DNA of 12,722 bases from Chloroflexota bacterium (GCA_016191895.1 JACPVD010000069.1:1-12722), one strand, 5' to 3'; counted from the first letter of the stretch, positions 1-7,313 are shown. Translations and numbers: made by a program. The notes: generated by a model from the sequence alone, not told the origin.

Positions 1-1203
1 GAAGTTGCCCTGCCCCCCGCCTGGGACGGCGCCAGCCGCATCAACATCCTGTTTATCGGTTTGGATTTCCGCGACTGGCAGGCGAATGAAGGTCCCCCAC
101 GCTCCGATACGATGATTCTGTTCACCGTCGATCCCACTACAAAGACAGCCGGTATGTTGTCCATTCCGCGTGATCTGTGGGTGAACATTCCCGGCTTTGG
201 TTACAGCCGCATCAATACCGCATATTCCAGCGGTGCGGGGGCAAAACTGCCCGGCGGCGGCGCCGGCCTTGCCATGGACACAGTGGAACAATTGCTGGGT
301 GTGCCGGTCCATTATTACGCCCAGGTGGACTTCAATACGTTTACCGAGATCGTGAACAGGCTTGGGTGTATTTCTGTCTGGCCGGAGGAAAAACTTGTGC
401 TCGACCCGGTCGGCCCCGGCACGGACCATGTGGTGATCACTCCCGGCGGTTATCGCAAATTATGCGGCTGGAAGGTGCTGGCCTATGCCCGCACCCGCAA
501 GACCGAAGGCGGCGATATGGATCGCGCCCGCCGCCAGCAACAGGTGATCTTTGCCCTTCAACAAAAGATATTCGACCCGGAGACGTTCCCTTCATTGATT
601 GCGCAGGCGCCGGAAATGTATGCCGAACTTTCGAGCGGCATTCACACCAACATGCCCCTGGATGTGGCGATTAAACTCGCCATCCTCGGCAAGGACATTT
701 CTCCCAGCAGCATCAAGACCGGCATCATCGGCACGGATCATGTCACGTTCGAGAGCACAGTTTTGGCCGGGCAGGCCGCAAGCGTAATGAAACCGATCAT
801 GGACAAGGTGCGTATCTTGCGCGACGATATCTTCACCACCACCGGTCCCGCCAGCCCGCTTGCCGTTCCATTTGGAAACACAGATGGAAATCTGATTGCG
901 CAGGCCATGCGCACGGAAGAGGCGCGGGTGCGCATTGTAGACGGCACCTTCACCCCTGGCCTCGACCAACGCGCCGGCGCGTTCTTCCAATCCCAGGGCA
1001 TGTCCGTGACCGAAGTGGGGCCCGCCAGCGAAGCCTATAACACCACCTTTGTCATTGTCTATGGGCCGAAATTGTATGTAGTGAAATATATGCAGGCGTT
1101 CTTTGGCATTCCCAGCAATAACATCCGCTTCAATCCCGACCCGTCTTCGACAGTCGATATCGAAATCCGCATCGGTGCGGATTTGGCGGGGAGCATTCCA
1201 TAG
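1..1203 (+). CDS. LytR-CpsA-Psr (LCP) family cell-wall ligase, 5'-truncated by window edge
   Basis: The frame is open from base 1 and ends at TAG 1201-1203 (400 residues visible). LCP enzymes are membrane-anchored phosphotransferases that move undecaprenyl-linked glycopolymers onto peptidoglycan or proteins. The LCP catalytic core is clear. It has RINILFIGLD at residues 13-22, RSDTMIL around 34-40, the SIPRDLWV block (R57, D58), a RINTAY block around 70-75, and the YARTRKTEGGDMDRARRQQQ segment around residues 162-181. The last ~95 residues (VRIVDGT onward, with a VTEVG segment) look like a LytR_C domain, as in the longer LCP proteins. The TTG at 61 is internal to the conserved core, so it is not the start. 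The N-terminal cytoplasmic tail and single membrane helix lie before the window. It converges on birA across a long hairpin. Family assignment is firm; the transferred polymer is unknown. Confidence 0.93.
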   Translation, partial: EVALPPAWDGASRINILFIGLDFRDWQANEGPPRSDTMILFTVDPTTKTAGMLSIPRDLWVNIPGFGYSRINTAYSSGAGAKLPGGGAGLAMDTVEQLLGVPVHYYAQVDFNTFTEIVNRLGCISVWPEEKLVLDPVGPGTDHVVITPGGYRKLCGWKVLAYARTRKTEGGDMDRARRQQQVIFALQQKIFDPETFPSLIAQAPEMYAELSSGIHTNMPLDVAIKLAILGKDISPSSIKTGIIGTDHVTFESTVLAGQAASVMKPIMDKVRILRDDIFTTTGPASPLAVPFGNTDGNLIAQAMRTEEARVRIVDGTFTPGLDQRAGAFFQSQGMSVTEVGPASEAYNTTFVIVYGPKLYVVKYMQAFFGIPSNNIRFNPDPSSTVDIEIRIGADLAGSIP

Positions 1204-1229
1204 CCTATCTTTTACTGTGAAGAAGGGGG

Positions 1230-1276
1230 AAGCGGGGTGTGTTGAGCGCGCGAAACGCGCTCAACACACCCCGCTT
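1230..1276. terminator. 21-bp perfect hairpin between convergent genes
   Basis: Arms 1230-1250 and 1256-1276 are exact reverse complements around a 5-nt loop (CGAAA). The hairpin begins 26 nt after the LCP stop and ends 3 nt before the birA stop, so it can serve both convergent transcripts. There is no long T-run on either side (TTATAT on the + side), so intrinsic termination is plausible but not certain. It is closely related to the hairpin at 7208-7254. Confidence 0.7.
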
Positions 1277-1279
1277 ATA

Positions 1280-2071
1280 TCAAGACGATACCGAAGGCGT
1301 GCCGGGTCTCAGGCTTACATCCCCAAAGCGGACAATCACAGACTTTCCCTGCGCATCGCACAAGCGCAAACCTCCATCGGATTCAAGGCCAAGCAGTTCG
1401 CCTGTGAGCGGGGCATCGTTTCCGGTAATGGCTTGAACCTGTTCGCCGCGAAACGCAAGTTTCTCCTCCCAAAGTTTCATGAAGGCATTGCTGTCCATGT
1501 GGTTGCGCCAGCGGAAGAGCGACGCCAGAACATTGAGTACGATCTCTTCGCGGGGCGGGGGAGTCCTGCCCAGTTCATCTTCAAGGCACGTGGCGGGGAA
1601 TTGCAAAGACTCAGCGGGTGGAACAGATTCTTTGAACACGTTGATTCCCATCCCGATGACCAGCGAATCGATATCCTCTCCAGACCAGACAGTTTCGATC
1701 AATATCCCCGCTGTTTTTTTTCCGCTCAATAAAATATCGTTCGGCCATTTGATTCGCGGAGCGAGACCAAGCCCGGAACAGGATTCGGCAATTGAAAGCG
1801 CGGCCAGTCCCACGGTCCGCGAGAGATATGGGCGCGGGAATTGACGCAGGATCAGGCTCAGGGCAAGGGCGCTGCCTTTTGGCGTGAACCAGGCCCGGTT
1901 GAGTCGGCCGCGTCCGCGCGTTTGTTCATCCGCAATGACAATTGAAAAGTCAGACGCATTATCGGTTGCCCATGCCAGCGCTTCGTCGTTCGTGGAGCCG
2001 ATCGAATCAAAATAACGCAGGCCGCCGATGTTTAATTTCGATAGGGCTTTTTTGAGGGAGTGTTCGTTCAT
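1280..2071 (-). CDS. birA: Biotin--[acetyl-CoA-carboxylase] ligase, short (no DNA-binding domain)
   Basis: The enzyme activates biotin with ATP and attaches biotinyl-AMP to the lysine of biotin carboxyl carrier proteins in the cytoplasm. Visible motifs: the biotinyl-AMP binding loop TRGRGRLNRAW (51-61), KWPNDI (109-114) followed by KKTAGILIE (118-126) with the expected catalytic lysine, GMGINV (140-145), and a C-terminal SH3-like domain ending in GDVSLRP (250-256). At 263 aa, starting directly with the catalytic domain (FDSIGSTNDEA at 21-31), it is a class I ligase and lacks the winged-helix repressor domain of E. coli BirA. It starts 45 nt after the M23 gene stop on the same strand, so the two are probably co-transcribed. 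The Shine-Dalgarno sequence is weak. Stop is TGA at 1280-1282. Confidence 0.95.
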   Translation of the reverse strand: MNEHSLKKALSKLNIGGLRYFDSIGSTNDEALAWATDNASDFSIVIADEQTRGRGRLNRAWFTPKGSALALSLILRQFPRPYLSRTVGLAALSIAESCSGLGLAPRIKWPNDILLSGKKTAGILIETVWSGEDIDSLVIGMGINVFKESVPPAESLQFPATCLEDELGRTPPPREEIVLNVLASLFRWRNHMDSNAFMKLWEEKLAFRGEQVQAITGNDAPLTGELLGLESDGGLRLCDAQGKSVIVRFGDVSLRPGTPSVSS

Positions 2072-2116
2072 AATAATAAGACCCGACAGGTTTCTAAAAC
2101 CTTTGGGTCTGTTGTG

Positions 2117-3265
2117 TCATTGAACAATATCATACGGATTGATGTTCGTGCCGCCGAGTCGGATTTCGAAATGCAAATGCGCGCCGAACGAATTGCCGGT
2201 GTTGCCGGAATAGCCGATCAATGCGCCCTGCCCAACCGCCGAACACACGGTCACGTTGATCTGACTCAAGTGGGCATACACGGTTACATAGCCGTTGCCG
2301 TGATCGATTTGAATCACATTGCCATACCCGTAATTCCATCCGCCCTGCGCCTGCGTGACAACGCCGGAACCCGCCGCATACACGTTCGAACCTTCGGGCG
2401 CGGCGATGTCGATGCCGAGATGCCCGGGGCCGTATGGGTTGCCCGATAACGTGTGATCGTCCGCCGGCCAGCCAAGCCCAGAAGCCACCGGGCCGCCGCC
2501 GCAGATATTGCCGGCGTTCGCGCCACCTGTGCCTGTGTTTGCGCCCCTTGCCATCGTTTGCAGATCCGCGGCCCAGTTGCGCAACTCGCGCGAACCGCCG
2601 GGGATCATCACCGTTGTTCCGGGCTCGATTTTCGGATCGGTCAAATCGACCTTGTTGCCGGGGAAGTTGATGATGCCTTCAGGTTCGGCGTAAAATTTTT
2701 CCGCAACCGATTCGAATGTGTCGCCCTCTTTCCATTCATAATACAACCCATCGACCGGCGGGATGATCAACTCCATGCCGGGTTTCAGGCTGTGCGGGTT
2801 GTCTTCCATTTGCTTGTTGATGTAAAGGATGGATTCGTATTTGATGTTGAATTGTTCCGCAATGCTCATCATCGCGTCGCCGCGCACCACACGATAGATG
2901 ACCGATTCATAGCGCGGCCTGGCGGGGATATTCGTCTTCAATTGCAGTTTGCGCAAGATGAAAGACGCCCCGCTTCCTCCCGACCCGGTAACGGGGCCGC
3001 CGCCATTGGGCTGGCCCGCCCCGGAGCCGTTTCCGGCCGGGCTTGTCGGCGCGGGGACAGGCGTATAACTTGCGGGGCGCGAATTCTTGTAATAAATTGT
3101 CGACCCCAGCAACGCAACGACAACGAATATCGTCGCAACCCAACTGACGATCGCGAAGCGATCCACTTTGCGCGCGCGCGGTTTGGTGGACGGTTCCTTG
3201 TCGGCGGGCGCATCTTTTGGCTTGCGGTTGAACAGGGATCGAATTTTTTCCAAAACGTTTTTCAT
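2117..3265 (-). CDS. Membrane-anchored LysM / M23 peptidoglycan endopeptidase
   Basis: This 382-aa protein has a short basic cytoplasmic tail (1-36), one transmembrane helix (about 37-58), a Gly/Pro/Ser-rich linker (63-100), two LysM domains (about 122-169 and 174-222) and a C-terminal M23 (lysostaphin/LytM-type) zinc peptidase domain (about 279-378). The zinc and catalytic residues are all present: H282 and D286 in GHLGID, H332 in VYAHLS, and H363/H365 in GAHLHFE. It should therefore be active, cutting peptidoglycan cross-links, with LysM binding the glycan and the helix tethering it outside the membrane. Inactive EnvC/NlpD-like activators usually lose some of these residues; none is lost here. 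It lies between rho and birA on the same strand. The start is the ATG at 3265, with only a weak purine-rich RBS. Confidence 0.93.
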   Translation of the reverse strand: MKNVLEKIRSLFNRKPKDAPADKEPSTKPRARKVDRFAIVSWVATIFVVVALLGSTIYYKNSRPASYTPVPAPTSPAGNGSGAGQPNGGGPVTGSGGSGASFILRKLQLKTNIPARPRYESVIYRVVRGDAMMSIAEQFNIKYESILYINKQMEDNPHSLKPGMELIIPPVDGLYYEWKEGDTFESVAEKFYAEPEGIINFPGNKVDLTDPKIEPGTTVMIPGGSRELRNWAADLQTMARGANTGTGGANAGNICGGGPVASGLGWPADDHTLSGNPYGPGHLGIDIAAPEGSNVYAAGSGVVTQAQGGWNYGYGNVIQIDHGNGYVTVYAHLSQINVTVCSAVGQGALIGYSGNTGNSFGAHLHFEIRLGGTNINPYDIVQ

Positions 3266-3312
3266 TCTCGTGTTGATCCAAAACGGTAAGCAGAATTCTT
3301 TCGCGCTTTAAT

Positions 3313-3398
3313 GCAAAGGCGCAAAGCCCCAGAGTCGCAAAGAAAAATATGACCTGGCGGCTTTGCGTCTCGGCGACTTTGCGTTAATGAACTTTGCT
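3313..3398. repeat. GCAAAG-type short repeats forming an imperfect palindrome
   Basis: The rho/M23 spacer carries several copies of a GCAAAG/CTTTGC heptad. A 23-nt unit at 3320-3342 (GCAAAG at both ends) is repeated in inverted orientation at 3361-3383, with 19 of 23 positions pairing across an 18-nt loop. A further GCAAAG is at 3313 and CTTTGC at 3392. The AT-rich loop is not followed by a T-run, so it is not a typical intrinsic terminator. Similar CTTTGCG repeats are, as I recall, scattered in many environmental bacterial genomes. Confidence 0.7.
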
Positions 3399-3403
3399 AC
3401 TCA

Positions 3404-4684
3404 TTACTCATCCCTCGTCAAATTTTCGAGGAACTCCATATTGTTCCGGGCGCGTTCCATGCGCGTGATGATGGCTTCCGTGGCGACGGAGTTATCCATG
3501 CCCGCGCCCTGCGGCGGCGGGGAGATCATTTGGATGAACATGCGGCGCATGAGCCAGACGCGCTGGAGCAGGTCGGGGCCGCGGAGCAGGTCCTCGCGGC
3601 GGGTGGACGAGCGTTCGATATCCACCGCGGGGAAGATGCGGCGTTCCTGCAATTTGCGCGAGAGGATCAATTCCATGTTGCCGGTGCCTTTGAATTCTTC
3701 GTACACCACATCGTCGAGGCGCGAGCCGGTATCGACAAGGCAGGTGGCAATGATGGTGAGCGAGCCGCCGTCCTCCACGTTACGCGCCGCGCCGAAGAAT
3801 CGCTTGGGCGGGTATAGCGCAGACGGATCCATACCTCCCGAAAGCGTCCGCCCCGAGGGGTTGACGACCAGGTTATAGGCGCGGGCAAGGCGCGTAATGG
3901 AATCCATCAAGATGACGACATGACGACCAATCTCCACCAAACGCTTGGCGCGTTCGAGCGCCAATTCCGCCGTGCGCACATGGGATGTAACCGGTTCATC
4001 GAATGTGGAGGCTACCACTTCCGCATCCACCGAGCGATCCATGTCGGTCACTTCCTCGGGGCGTTCGCCGATCAGGGCAATGATCAGGTGCACGTCGGGA
4101 TATTTGGTTGAAATCGAATTCGCAATTTGCTTCAGAATTGTGGTTTTGCCCGCCTTGGGAGGAGAAACGATCAATCCGCGCTGGCCGCGGCCAATGGGCG
4201 CGATCAGGTTGATCAGGCGCGGCGCAAGGGTGTCATGTTCTATTTCAAGGTCAAATCGTTTGTCGGGAAAAATGGGGGTGAGGTTTTCGAAAACGACTCT
4301 TCGAGAGTGTCCCGCCTCCGGCTCCAGGCCGTTGATCGATTCTACTTTGAGCAGGCCGAAATGGCGTTCGCTTTCGCGCGGCGGACGCACCTGCCCAATG
4401 ACGAGGTCGCCGGCGCGCAGGTCGTATTTCCGCAATTGCGCCTGCGAAACGTACACATCCTGGTCGGTGATGCGGTAATTGGTGGCCCGCAAAAAGCCGA
4501 TGCCTTCGCTCATGATCTCCAGGATGCCGCCGCGCAGTTCGATGCCTTCCTTCTGCGCCTCGGCCTCGCGGATCATCATCGCGAGAGACTCCTTTTTCAA
4601 ACGGTTGAAATTTGGAATGTTGAGCGCCTTTGCCATGCCGCGCAGTTTGGATAGAGGCTCATTCTCCAGTTCGAGTATTTTCAT
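3404..4684 (-). CDS. rho: Transcription termination factor Rho
   Basis: This 426-aa protein is the hexameric RNA-dependent ATPase that terminates transcription. The order is a Rho_N helical domain (1-40), a cold-shock RNA-binding domain (about 50-125, GILEIMSEGIGFLR) and the ATPase domain. The Walker A loop SPPKAGKTT is at 174-182, ERPEEVTDM at 207-215, Walker B VVILMD at 256-261, the Q-loop PSGRTLSGGMDPSAL at 276-290, and the R-loop region KGTGNMEL at 332-339. All look intact. It is near E. coli Rho length (419 aa) and lacks the long N-terminal insertion of many actinobacterial Rho proteins. The ATG at 4684 fits the start of the Rho_N domain; the frame stays open upstream for about 35 codons but without an ATG. 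It is transcribed from the promoter at 4882-4910 through a leader holding a hairpin (4721-4752). Confidence 0.98.
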   Translation of the reverse strand: MKILELENEPLSKLRGMAKALNIPNFNRLKKESLAMMIREAEAQKEGIELRGGILEIMSEGIGFLRATNYRITDQDVYVSQAQLRKYDLRAGDLVIGQVRPPRESERHFGLLKVESINGLEPEAGHSRRVVFENLTPIFPDKRFDLEIEHDTLAPRLINLIAPIGRGQRGLIVSPPKAGKTTILKQIANSISTKYPDVHLIIALIGERPEEVTDMDRSVDAEVVASTFDEPVTSHVRTAELALERAKRLVEIGRHVVILMDSITRLARAYNLVVNPSGRTLSGGMDPSALYPPKRFFGAARNVEDGGSLTIIATCLVDTGSRLDDVVYEEFKGTGNMELILSRKLQERRIFPAVDIERSSTRREDLLRGPDLLQRVWLMRRMFIQMISPPPQGAGMDNSVATEAIITRMERARNNMEFLENLTRDE

Positions 4685-4720
4685 GATGTTTTCTCTTGAG
4701 TAGTGTGGGATTGGAAATGC

Positions 4721-4752
4721 AAAAAGACCAGCGCCCTCGTTTTGGGGCTGGT
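4721..4752 (-). terminator. Terminator-like hairpin in the rho leader
   Basis: Read on the - strand, ACCAGC-CCC pairs with GGG-(C)-GCTGGT around an AAAACGA loop, with one bulged C, and is followed by C and five T. It lies 37 nt before the rho ATG and about 120 nt downstream of the predicted rho transcription start. It is therefore positioned as an attenuator of rho or as the 3' end of a short leader RNA. Confidence 0.65.
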
Positions 4753-4881
4753 AAATTTCTTCAGGCAGTTGTCTTTGAATCAGGGGTATTAATCAAGGGT
4801 TTCGTTACGCTTTCCGCGCACAGTTATCCCTACGCGCGGGGGTTCCATATTGCATTGTCAACATTCGGGGGAAGTGCCGCC

Positions 4882-4910
4882 ATTATAGCACCCTCACCGG
4901 GATGATGCAA
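4882..4910 (-). promoter_or_regulatory. Predicted sigma-70-type promoter for rho
   Basis: On the - strand, TTGCAT (4905-4910) is separated by 17 nt from a perfect TATAAT (4882-4887). This predicts a start near 4875 and a leader of about 190 nt before rho. It is arranged back to back with the serS promoter; the two -35 boxes are 27 nt apart across an AT-rich stretch. Confidence 0.75.
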
Positions 4911-4937
4911 TGCGAGTTTTTTTGAAATTCGATTTTC

Positions 4938-4965
4938 TTGACATTCAACCCCCTCCGCGTATAAT
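4938..4965 (+). promoter_or_regulatory. Consensus sigma-70-type promoter for the T-box/serS transcript
   Basis: A perfect TTGACA (4938-4943) and perfect TATAAT (4960-4965) are separated by 16 nt, with an AT-rich upstream stretch (TTTTTTTGAAATTC). The predicted start, around 4972, lies just before T-box stem I (from 4985). Confidence 0.85.
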
Positions 4966-5172
4966 TCACGCCAATCAGACTCACGCGAAGACAAGTACCC
5001 GCCTTCCCTTTCAGAGAGTCATCGGCCAGTGCGAGATGACAGGCAACGCGGGGAAATCCACTTCGCCCGCCCTGAGTTTTTATCGAAGGGCTATGTCACT
5101 CTCGCAGGGATATGCAACAACTGCTATCGTAAGAGAGTCGGGCGCGCCCGTTATAGCGCGAGCAAAGATTGC

Positions 5173-5227
5173 GCCCTCACCCTGCCCTTAGCGAAGCACC
5201 CCTGTGGAGCTCCCGGAGGGAGAGGGA
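5173..5227. repeat. Possible dispersed-repeat segment in the T-box linker
   Basis: The stretch CCCTCACCCTGCCC (5174-5187), a CTCCC-GGA-GGGAG hairpin (5210-5222) and a GGGAGAGGGAC end resemble the composition and order of the palindromic element at 11949-12024 (CCCTCACCCC / GGGAGAGGGAC). It lies between the T-box stems and the antiterminator, where leader length varies naturally. The homology is suggestive, not proven. Confidence 0.4.
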
Positions 5228-5254
5228 CGTGATGAAAGCAGGTGGCACCACGAG

Positions 5255-5295
5255 ACGCCCCTCGTCCTGCAAACGGACCGGGGCGTATTTTATTT
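5255..5295 (+). terminator. T-box intrinsic terminator
   Basis: ACGCCCC (5255-5261) pairs with GGGGCGT (5280-5286), extended inside by GTCC/GGAC around a TGCAAAC loop, and is followed by ATTTTATTT (5287-5295). Its 5' arm overlaps CGTCC, the 3' arm of the antiterminator, so the two structures are mutually exclusive. Confidence 0.88.
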
Positions 5296-5315
5296 CCCGC
5301 ACACGGAGGCGCTAT

Positions 5316-6587
5316 ATGTTGGATATCAATTTGATTCGCGAAAGACCGGATGTCGTCCGCAAGGCGTTGAAGGATCGGCAGATGGATTCTGCGCCGGTCG
5401 ATTCGATTCTGCAATTGGACGAACAGCGACGCGCCCTGCTCGGCCAGGTCGAGTCACTCAAAGCGGAGCGGAACGCCGTCTCGAAGGAGATCGGCCAATT
5501 GAAAGACGCGACAGCCCGGCAGTCGAAGATAGAGGCGATGCGCGTGGTCGGAGATCAGATCGCGGGGTTGGATATGCAGGTCGCTGAAGTCGAAACTCAG
5601 TTGAACGACCTCACCTCCGCATTGCCGAACATTCCCGATGCGCGCACGCCCTATGGAAAAGACGACAGCGAAAACGTTGTGTTGCAGACGGTGGGCGAGC
5701 CGCGCAAATTCGATTTCAAACCGCTTCCGCACTGGGACCTCGGGCCTGCTCTTGGAATCCTGGACTTTGAGCGCGGCACGAAGTTGACCGGCTCGCGTTT
5801 TTACGTGTTGCAAAAAGCCGGCGCGCGTTTACAGCGTGCCTTAATTGCATGGATGCTTGATCTGCATATCCGCCAGGGATATCAGGAAGAATACCTGCCG
5901 TTCATGGTAAAGACTGCGGTTGTGTTTGGCGCGGGCCAATTGCCGAAGTTTGCCGATAATTTATACAAGGATCATGAAGAGGATTATTACTTTGTGCCGA
6001 CGGCGGAAGTGCCATTGACGGGTTTGCACATGGACGAGATCATGGATGAATCCGTTTTGCCGAAACTGTATACGGCATACACGCCCTGTTTTCGCCGCGA
6101 GAAGATGAGCGCCGGCCGCGATGTGCGCGGAATCAAACGCGGACATCAATTCGACAAGGTTGAGATGTATATGTATTGCAAGCCCGATGAGTCGGAGGCC
6201 TTGCACCAAAAGATGTTGAAGGACGCGGAAGAGACGTGTGAACTACTGGGTATTCCTTATCGCGTAAAGCAATTATGTACCGGCGATATCGGCTTCGGCT
6301 CGACCATGACCTACGACCTCGAACTCTGGGCGCCCGGATGCGATGAGTGGCTCGAAGTGTCATCGATCTCGAATGTGACCGACTTTCAGGCGCGCCGCGC
6401 GAATATTAAATACCGCCCGGCGGATGGCGGGAAGGCGAAGTTCGTCCACACATTGAACGGCTCCGGTCTTGGCATGCCGCGCACGATGATCGCCATCATG
6501 GAAAATTACCAGCAGGCCGATGGTTCGATCGTTGTGCCCGAGGTGTTACGTCCATGGATGGGCGGGGTTGATATAATCAAACCATAA
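5316..6587 (+). CDS. serS: Serine--tRNA ligase
   Basis: This cytoplasmic class II synthetase charges tRNA-Ser. The start chosen is ATG 5316 ([18 protein letters not shown]), which matches the usual SerRS N-terminus and has GGAGG at 5305-5309, six nt upstream. An in-frame ATG at 5169 lies inside the T-box leader, upstream of its terminator, and is not credible. The result is 423 aa, typical for the family. An N-terminal tRNA-binding coiled coil spans about 27-100. The catalytic core has TAEVP (229-233), motif 2 from [14 protein letters not shown] through HQFDKVE (259-283), and motif 3 [19 protein letters not shown] (381-399) with its invariant arginine. Expression is governed by the serine T-box directly upstream. 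Confidence 0.98.
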   Translation: MLDINLIRERPDVVRKALKDRQMDSAPVDSILQLDEQRRALLGQVESLKAERNAVSKEIGQLKDATARQSKIEAMRVVGDQIAGLDMQVAEVETQLNDLTSALPNIPDARTPYGKDDSENVVLQTVGEPRKFDFKPLPHWDLGPALGILDFERGTKLTGSRFYVLQKAGARLQRALIAWMLDLHIRQGYQEEYLPFMVKTAVVFGAGQLPKFADNLYKDHEEDYYFVPTAEVPLTGLHMDEIMDESVLPKLYTAYTPCFRREKMSAGRDVRGIKRGHQFDKVEMYMYCKPDESEALHQKMLKDAEETCELLGIPYRVKQLCTGDIGFGSTMTYDLELWAPGCDEWLEVSSISNVTDFQARRANIKYRPADGGKAKFVHTLNGSGLGMPRTMIAIMENYQQADGSIVVPEVLRPWMGGVDIIKP

Positions 6588-6592
6588 AGTAA

Positions 6593-6612
6593 GGCGCGTT
6601 CTCTAACGCGCC
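6593..6612 (+). other. Intercistronic hairpin after serS
   Basis: GGCGCGTT (6593-6600) pairs perfectly with AACGCGCC (6605-6612) around CTCT, 5 nt after the serS stop. No T-run follows and the next RBS begins soon after, so it may protect the serS 3' end or reduce read-through, not act as a full terminator. Confidence 0.5.
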
Positions 6613-6630
6613 CATGATTAGGATAACGCC

Positions 6631-7146
6631 ATGCTCGAACTCGAATTCTGGTTACAGGTATTCATCGAAACGATCACCCTGTTCGTCCTGCTGGCGGGAT
6701 TGGCTGGCCTGTTCATCCCGGTCTTCCCCGGGCTGACGATCATGTGGCTTGGGACTCTGGTTTATGCCCTCGTACAGGCAAGCGTGGACAAGATGACGTG
6801 GGTGGACTGGCTGCTCTTCGTCCTCATCACCCTGCTCATGATCGGCGGCAACATCGTCGATAACATCATCATCGCCAAACATGTCCGCGACAAGAACGTT
6901 CCGTGGAGTTCGATCCTTTGGGCGTTCGCGGCGGGAATTACCGTGAGTTTGTTTTTTACTCCCATCGCCGGGATGGTCGCCGCGCCTGCTGGTTTGTTCC
7001 TTGCGGAGTGGTATCGATTAAAAGACAGGCCGGCCGCTTTCGCCAGCACAAAAGCGTGGATGACCGGCTGGGGCTGGTCTCTCGCGGCGCGAATCGGAAT
7101 CGGCGTGGCGATGATCTTTTTCTGGGGATTGTGGGCGTGGTTGTAA
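6631..7146 (+). CDS. DUF456-type integral membrane protein
   Basis: This 171-aa, very hydrophobic protein matches the DUF456 pattern. It has a helical hairpin with GLAGLFIPVFPGLTIMWLG at about 23-41, a second hydrophobic segment at 58-80, a small-residue-rich pair at about 92-124 (AGITVSLFFTPIAGMVAAPAG), and a final helix at 150-171. The repeated Gly/Pro pattern in helices 1 and 3 is typical of the family. Function is unknown. The ATG at 6631 is preceded by AGGATAA. It follows serS by 43 nt on the same strand and may be co-transcribed under T-box control, although a hairpin lies between. It ends before a strong terminator (7208-7266). Confidence 0.85.
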   Translation: MLELEFWLQVFIETITLFVLLAGLAGLFIPVFPGLTIMWLGTLVYALVQASVDKMTWVDWLLFVLITLLMIGGNIVDNIIIAKHVRDKNVPWSSILWAFAAGITVSLFFTPIAGMVAAPAGLFLAEWYRLKDRPAAFASTKAWMTGWGWSLAARIGIGVAMIFFWGLWAWL

Positions 7147-7207
7147 AGAAGACGAAGGACGGAAGTTGTATTTACGATGGCAATATGTGTCATCTCAATA
7201 AATTGGG

Positions 7208-7266
7208 GTGTGGGGTGTTGTGAGCGCGCGAAGCGCGCTCACAACACCCCACACTCACCTTTTTTT
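7208..7266 (+). terminator. 22-bp hairpin terminator with T7 tract
   Basis: Arms 7208-7229 and 7233-7254 pair perfectly around a GAA loop, extendable by a G-T and a G-C pair to 7206/7256, followed within a few bases by seven T (7260-7266). It closes the serS-DUF456 transcript. Its core is nearly the same as the hairpin at 1230-1276. Confidence 0.88.
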
Positions 7267-7313
7267 GGAAAAGATACGGCACTATTCACTATAGGCTGAA
7301 AAAGGAGTTTTAA

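Larger units (their letters stand above)
4985..5295 (+). promoter_or_regulatory. Serine-specific T-box riboswitch (tRNA-Ser sensing leader of serS)
   Basis: The leader senses uncharged tRNA-Ser and lets transcription read into serS. Stem I closes with GCGAAG (4985-4990) pairing CTTCGC (5061-5066). The specifier loop has AGUA on the 5' side (4994-4997) and GAA (5053-5055) on the 3' side, the classical loop-E pair, followed by A, the specifier UCC (5057-5059, serine) and A5060. The next helix is CCCGC (4998-5002) with GCGGG (5048-5052); a distal hairpin pairs GTCATC (5018-5023) with GATGAC (5035-5040). A later stem pairs ACTCTCGCAG (5098-5107) with CTGC (5121-5124) and GAGAGT (5133-5138). The T-box sequence GGTGGCACCACG is at 5241-5252. 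GGACG (5225-5229) can pair with CGTCC (5263-5267) to make the antiterminator, competing with the terminator. The specifier agrees with the downstream gene, which strongly supports the model. Confidence 0.95.

Noticed and set aside
1103..1732. 209-aa + strand open frame across the LCP end and birA
   Set aside because: Overlaps LCP in another frame and birA in antisense, and spans the 21-bp hairpin; not a gene.
2453..3289. 278-aa open frame on the + strand opposite the M23 gene
   Set aside because: Antisense shadow of a gene with complete LysM and M23 motifs; no recognisable domain and no RBS.
3313..3398. CRISPR-like array from repeated GCAAAG words
   Set aside because: Units are too short, partly inverted and without constant spacers; no cas genes nearby.
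4819..4832. TAGGGATAAC in the rho leader, like an I-SceI half site or 23S rRNA helix
   Set aside because: Only 10 bases match; no flanking rRNA-like sequence or intron. Treated as coincidence.
4856..4861. TTGACA on the - strand as a second rho promoter
   Set aside because: No -10-like hexamer at 15-19 nt downstream.
4805..4864. 19-codon leader peptide frame in the rho leader (MLTMQYG...)
   Set aside because: No Shine-Dalgarno sequence before the ATG and no run of a regulatory codon; chance occurrence is likely.
5092..5138. Alternative T-box stem I built from TGCGAGA/TCTCGCA (5030-5036 with 5100-5106)
   Set aside because: It would place a non-serine context (GAAGGGC) in the specifier loop, while the 4985-5066 model gives AGUA, GAA and UCC in canonical positions. 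It may be a competing fold.
5169..5315. N-terminal 49-residue extension of SerRS from ATG 5169
   Set aside because: It lies in the T-box linker, antiterminator and terminator. The ATG at 5316 has a good GGAGG and matches the family N-terminus.
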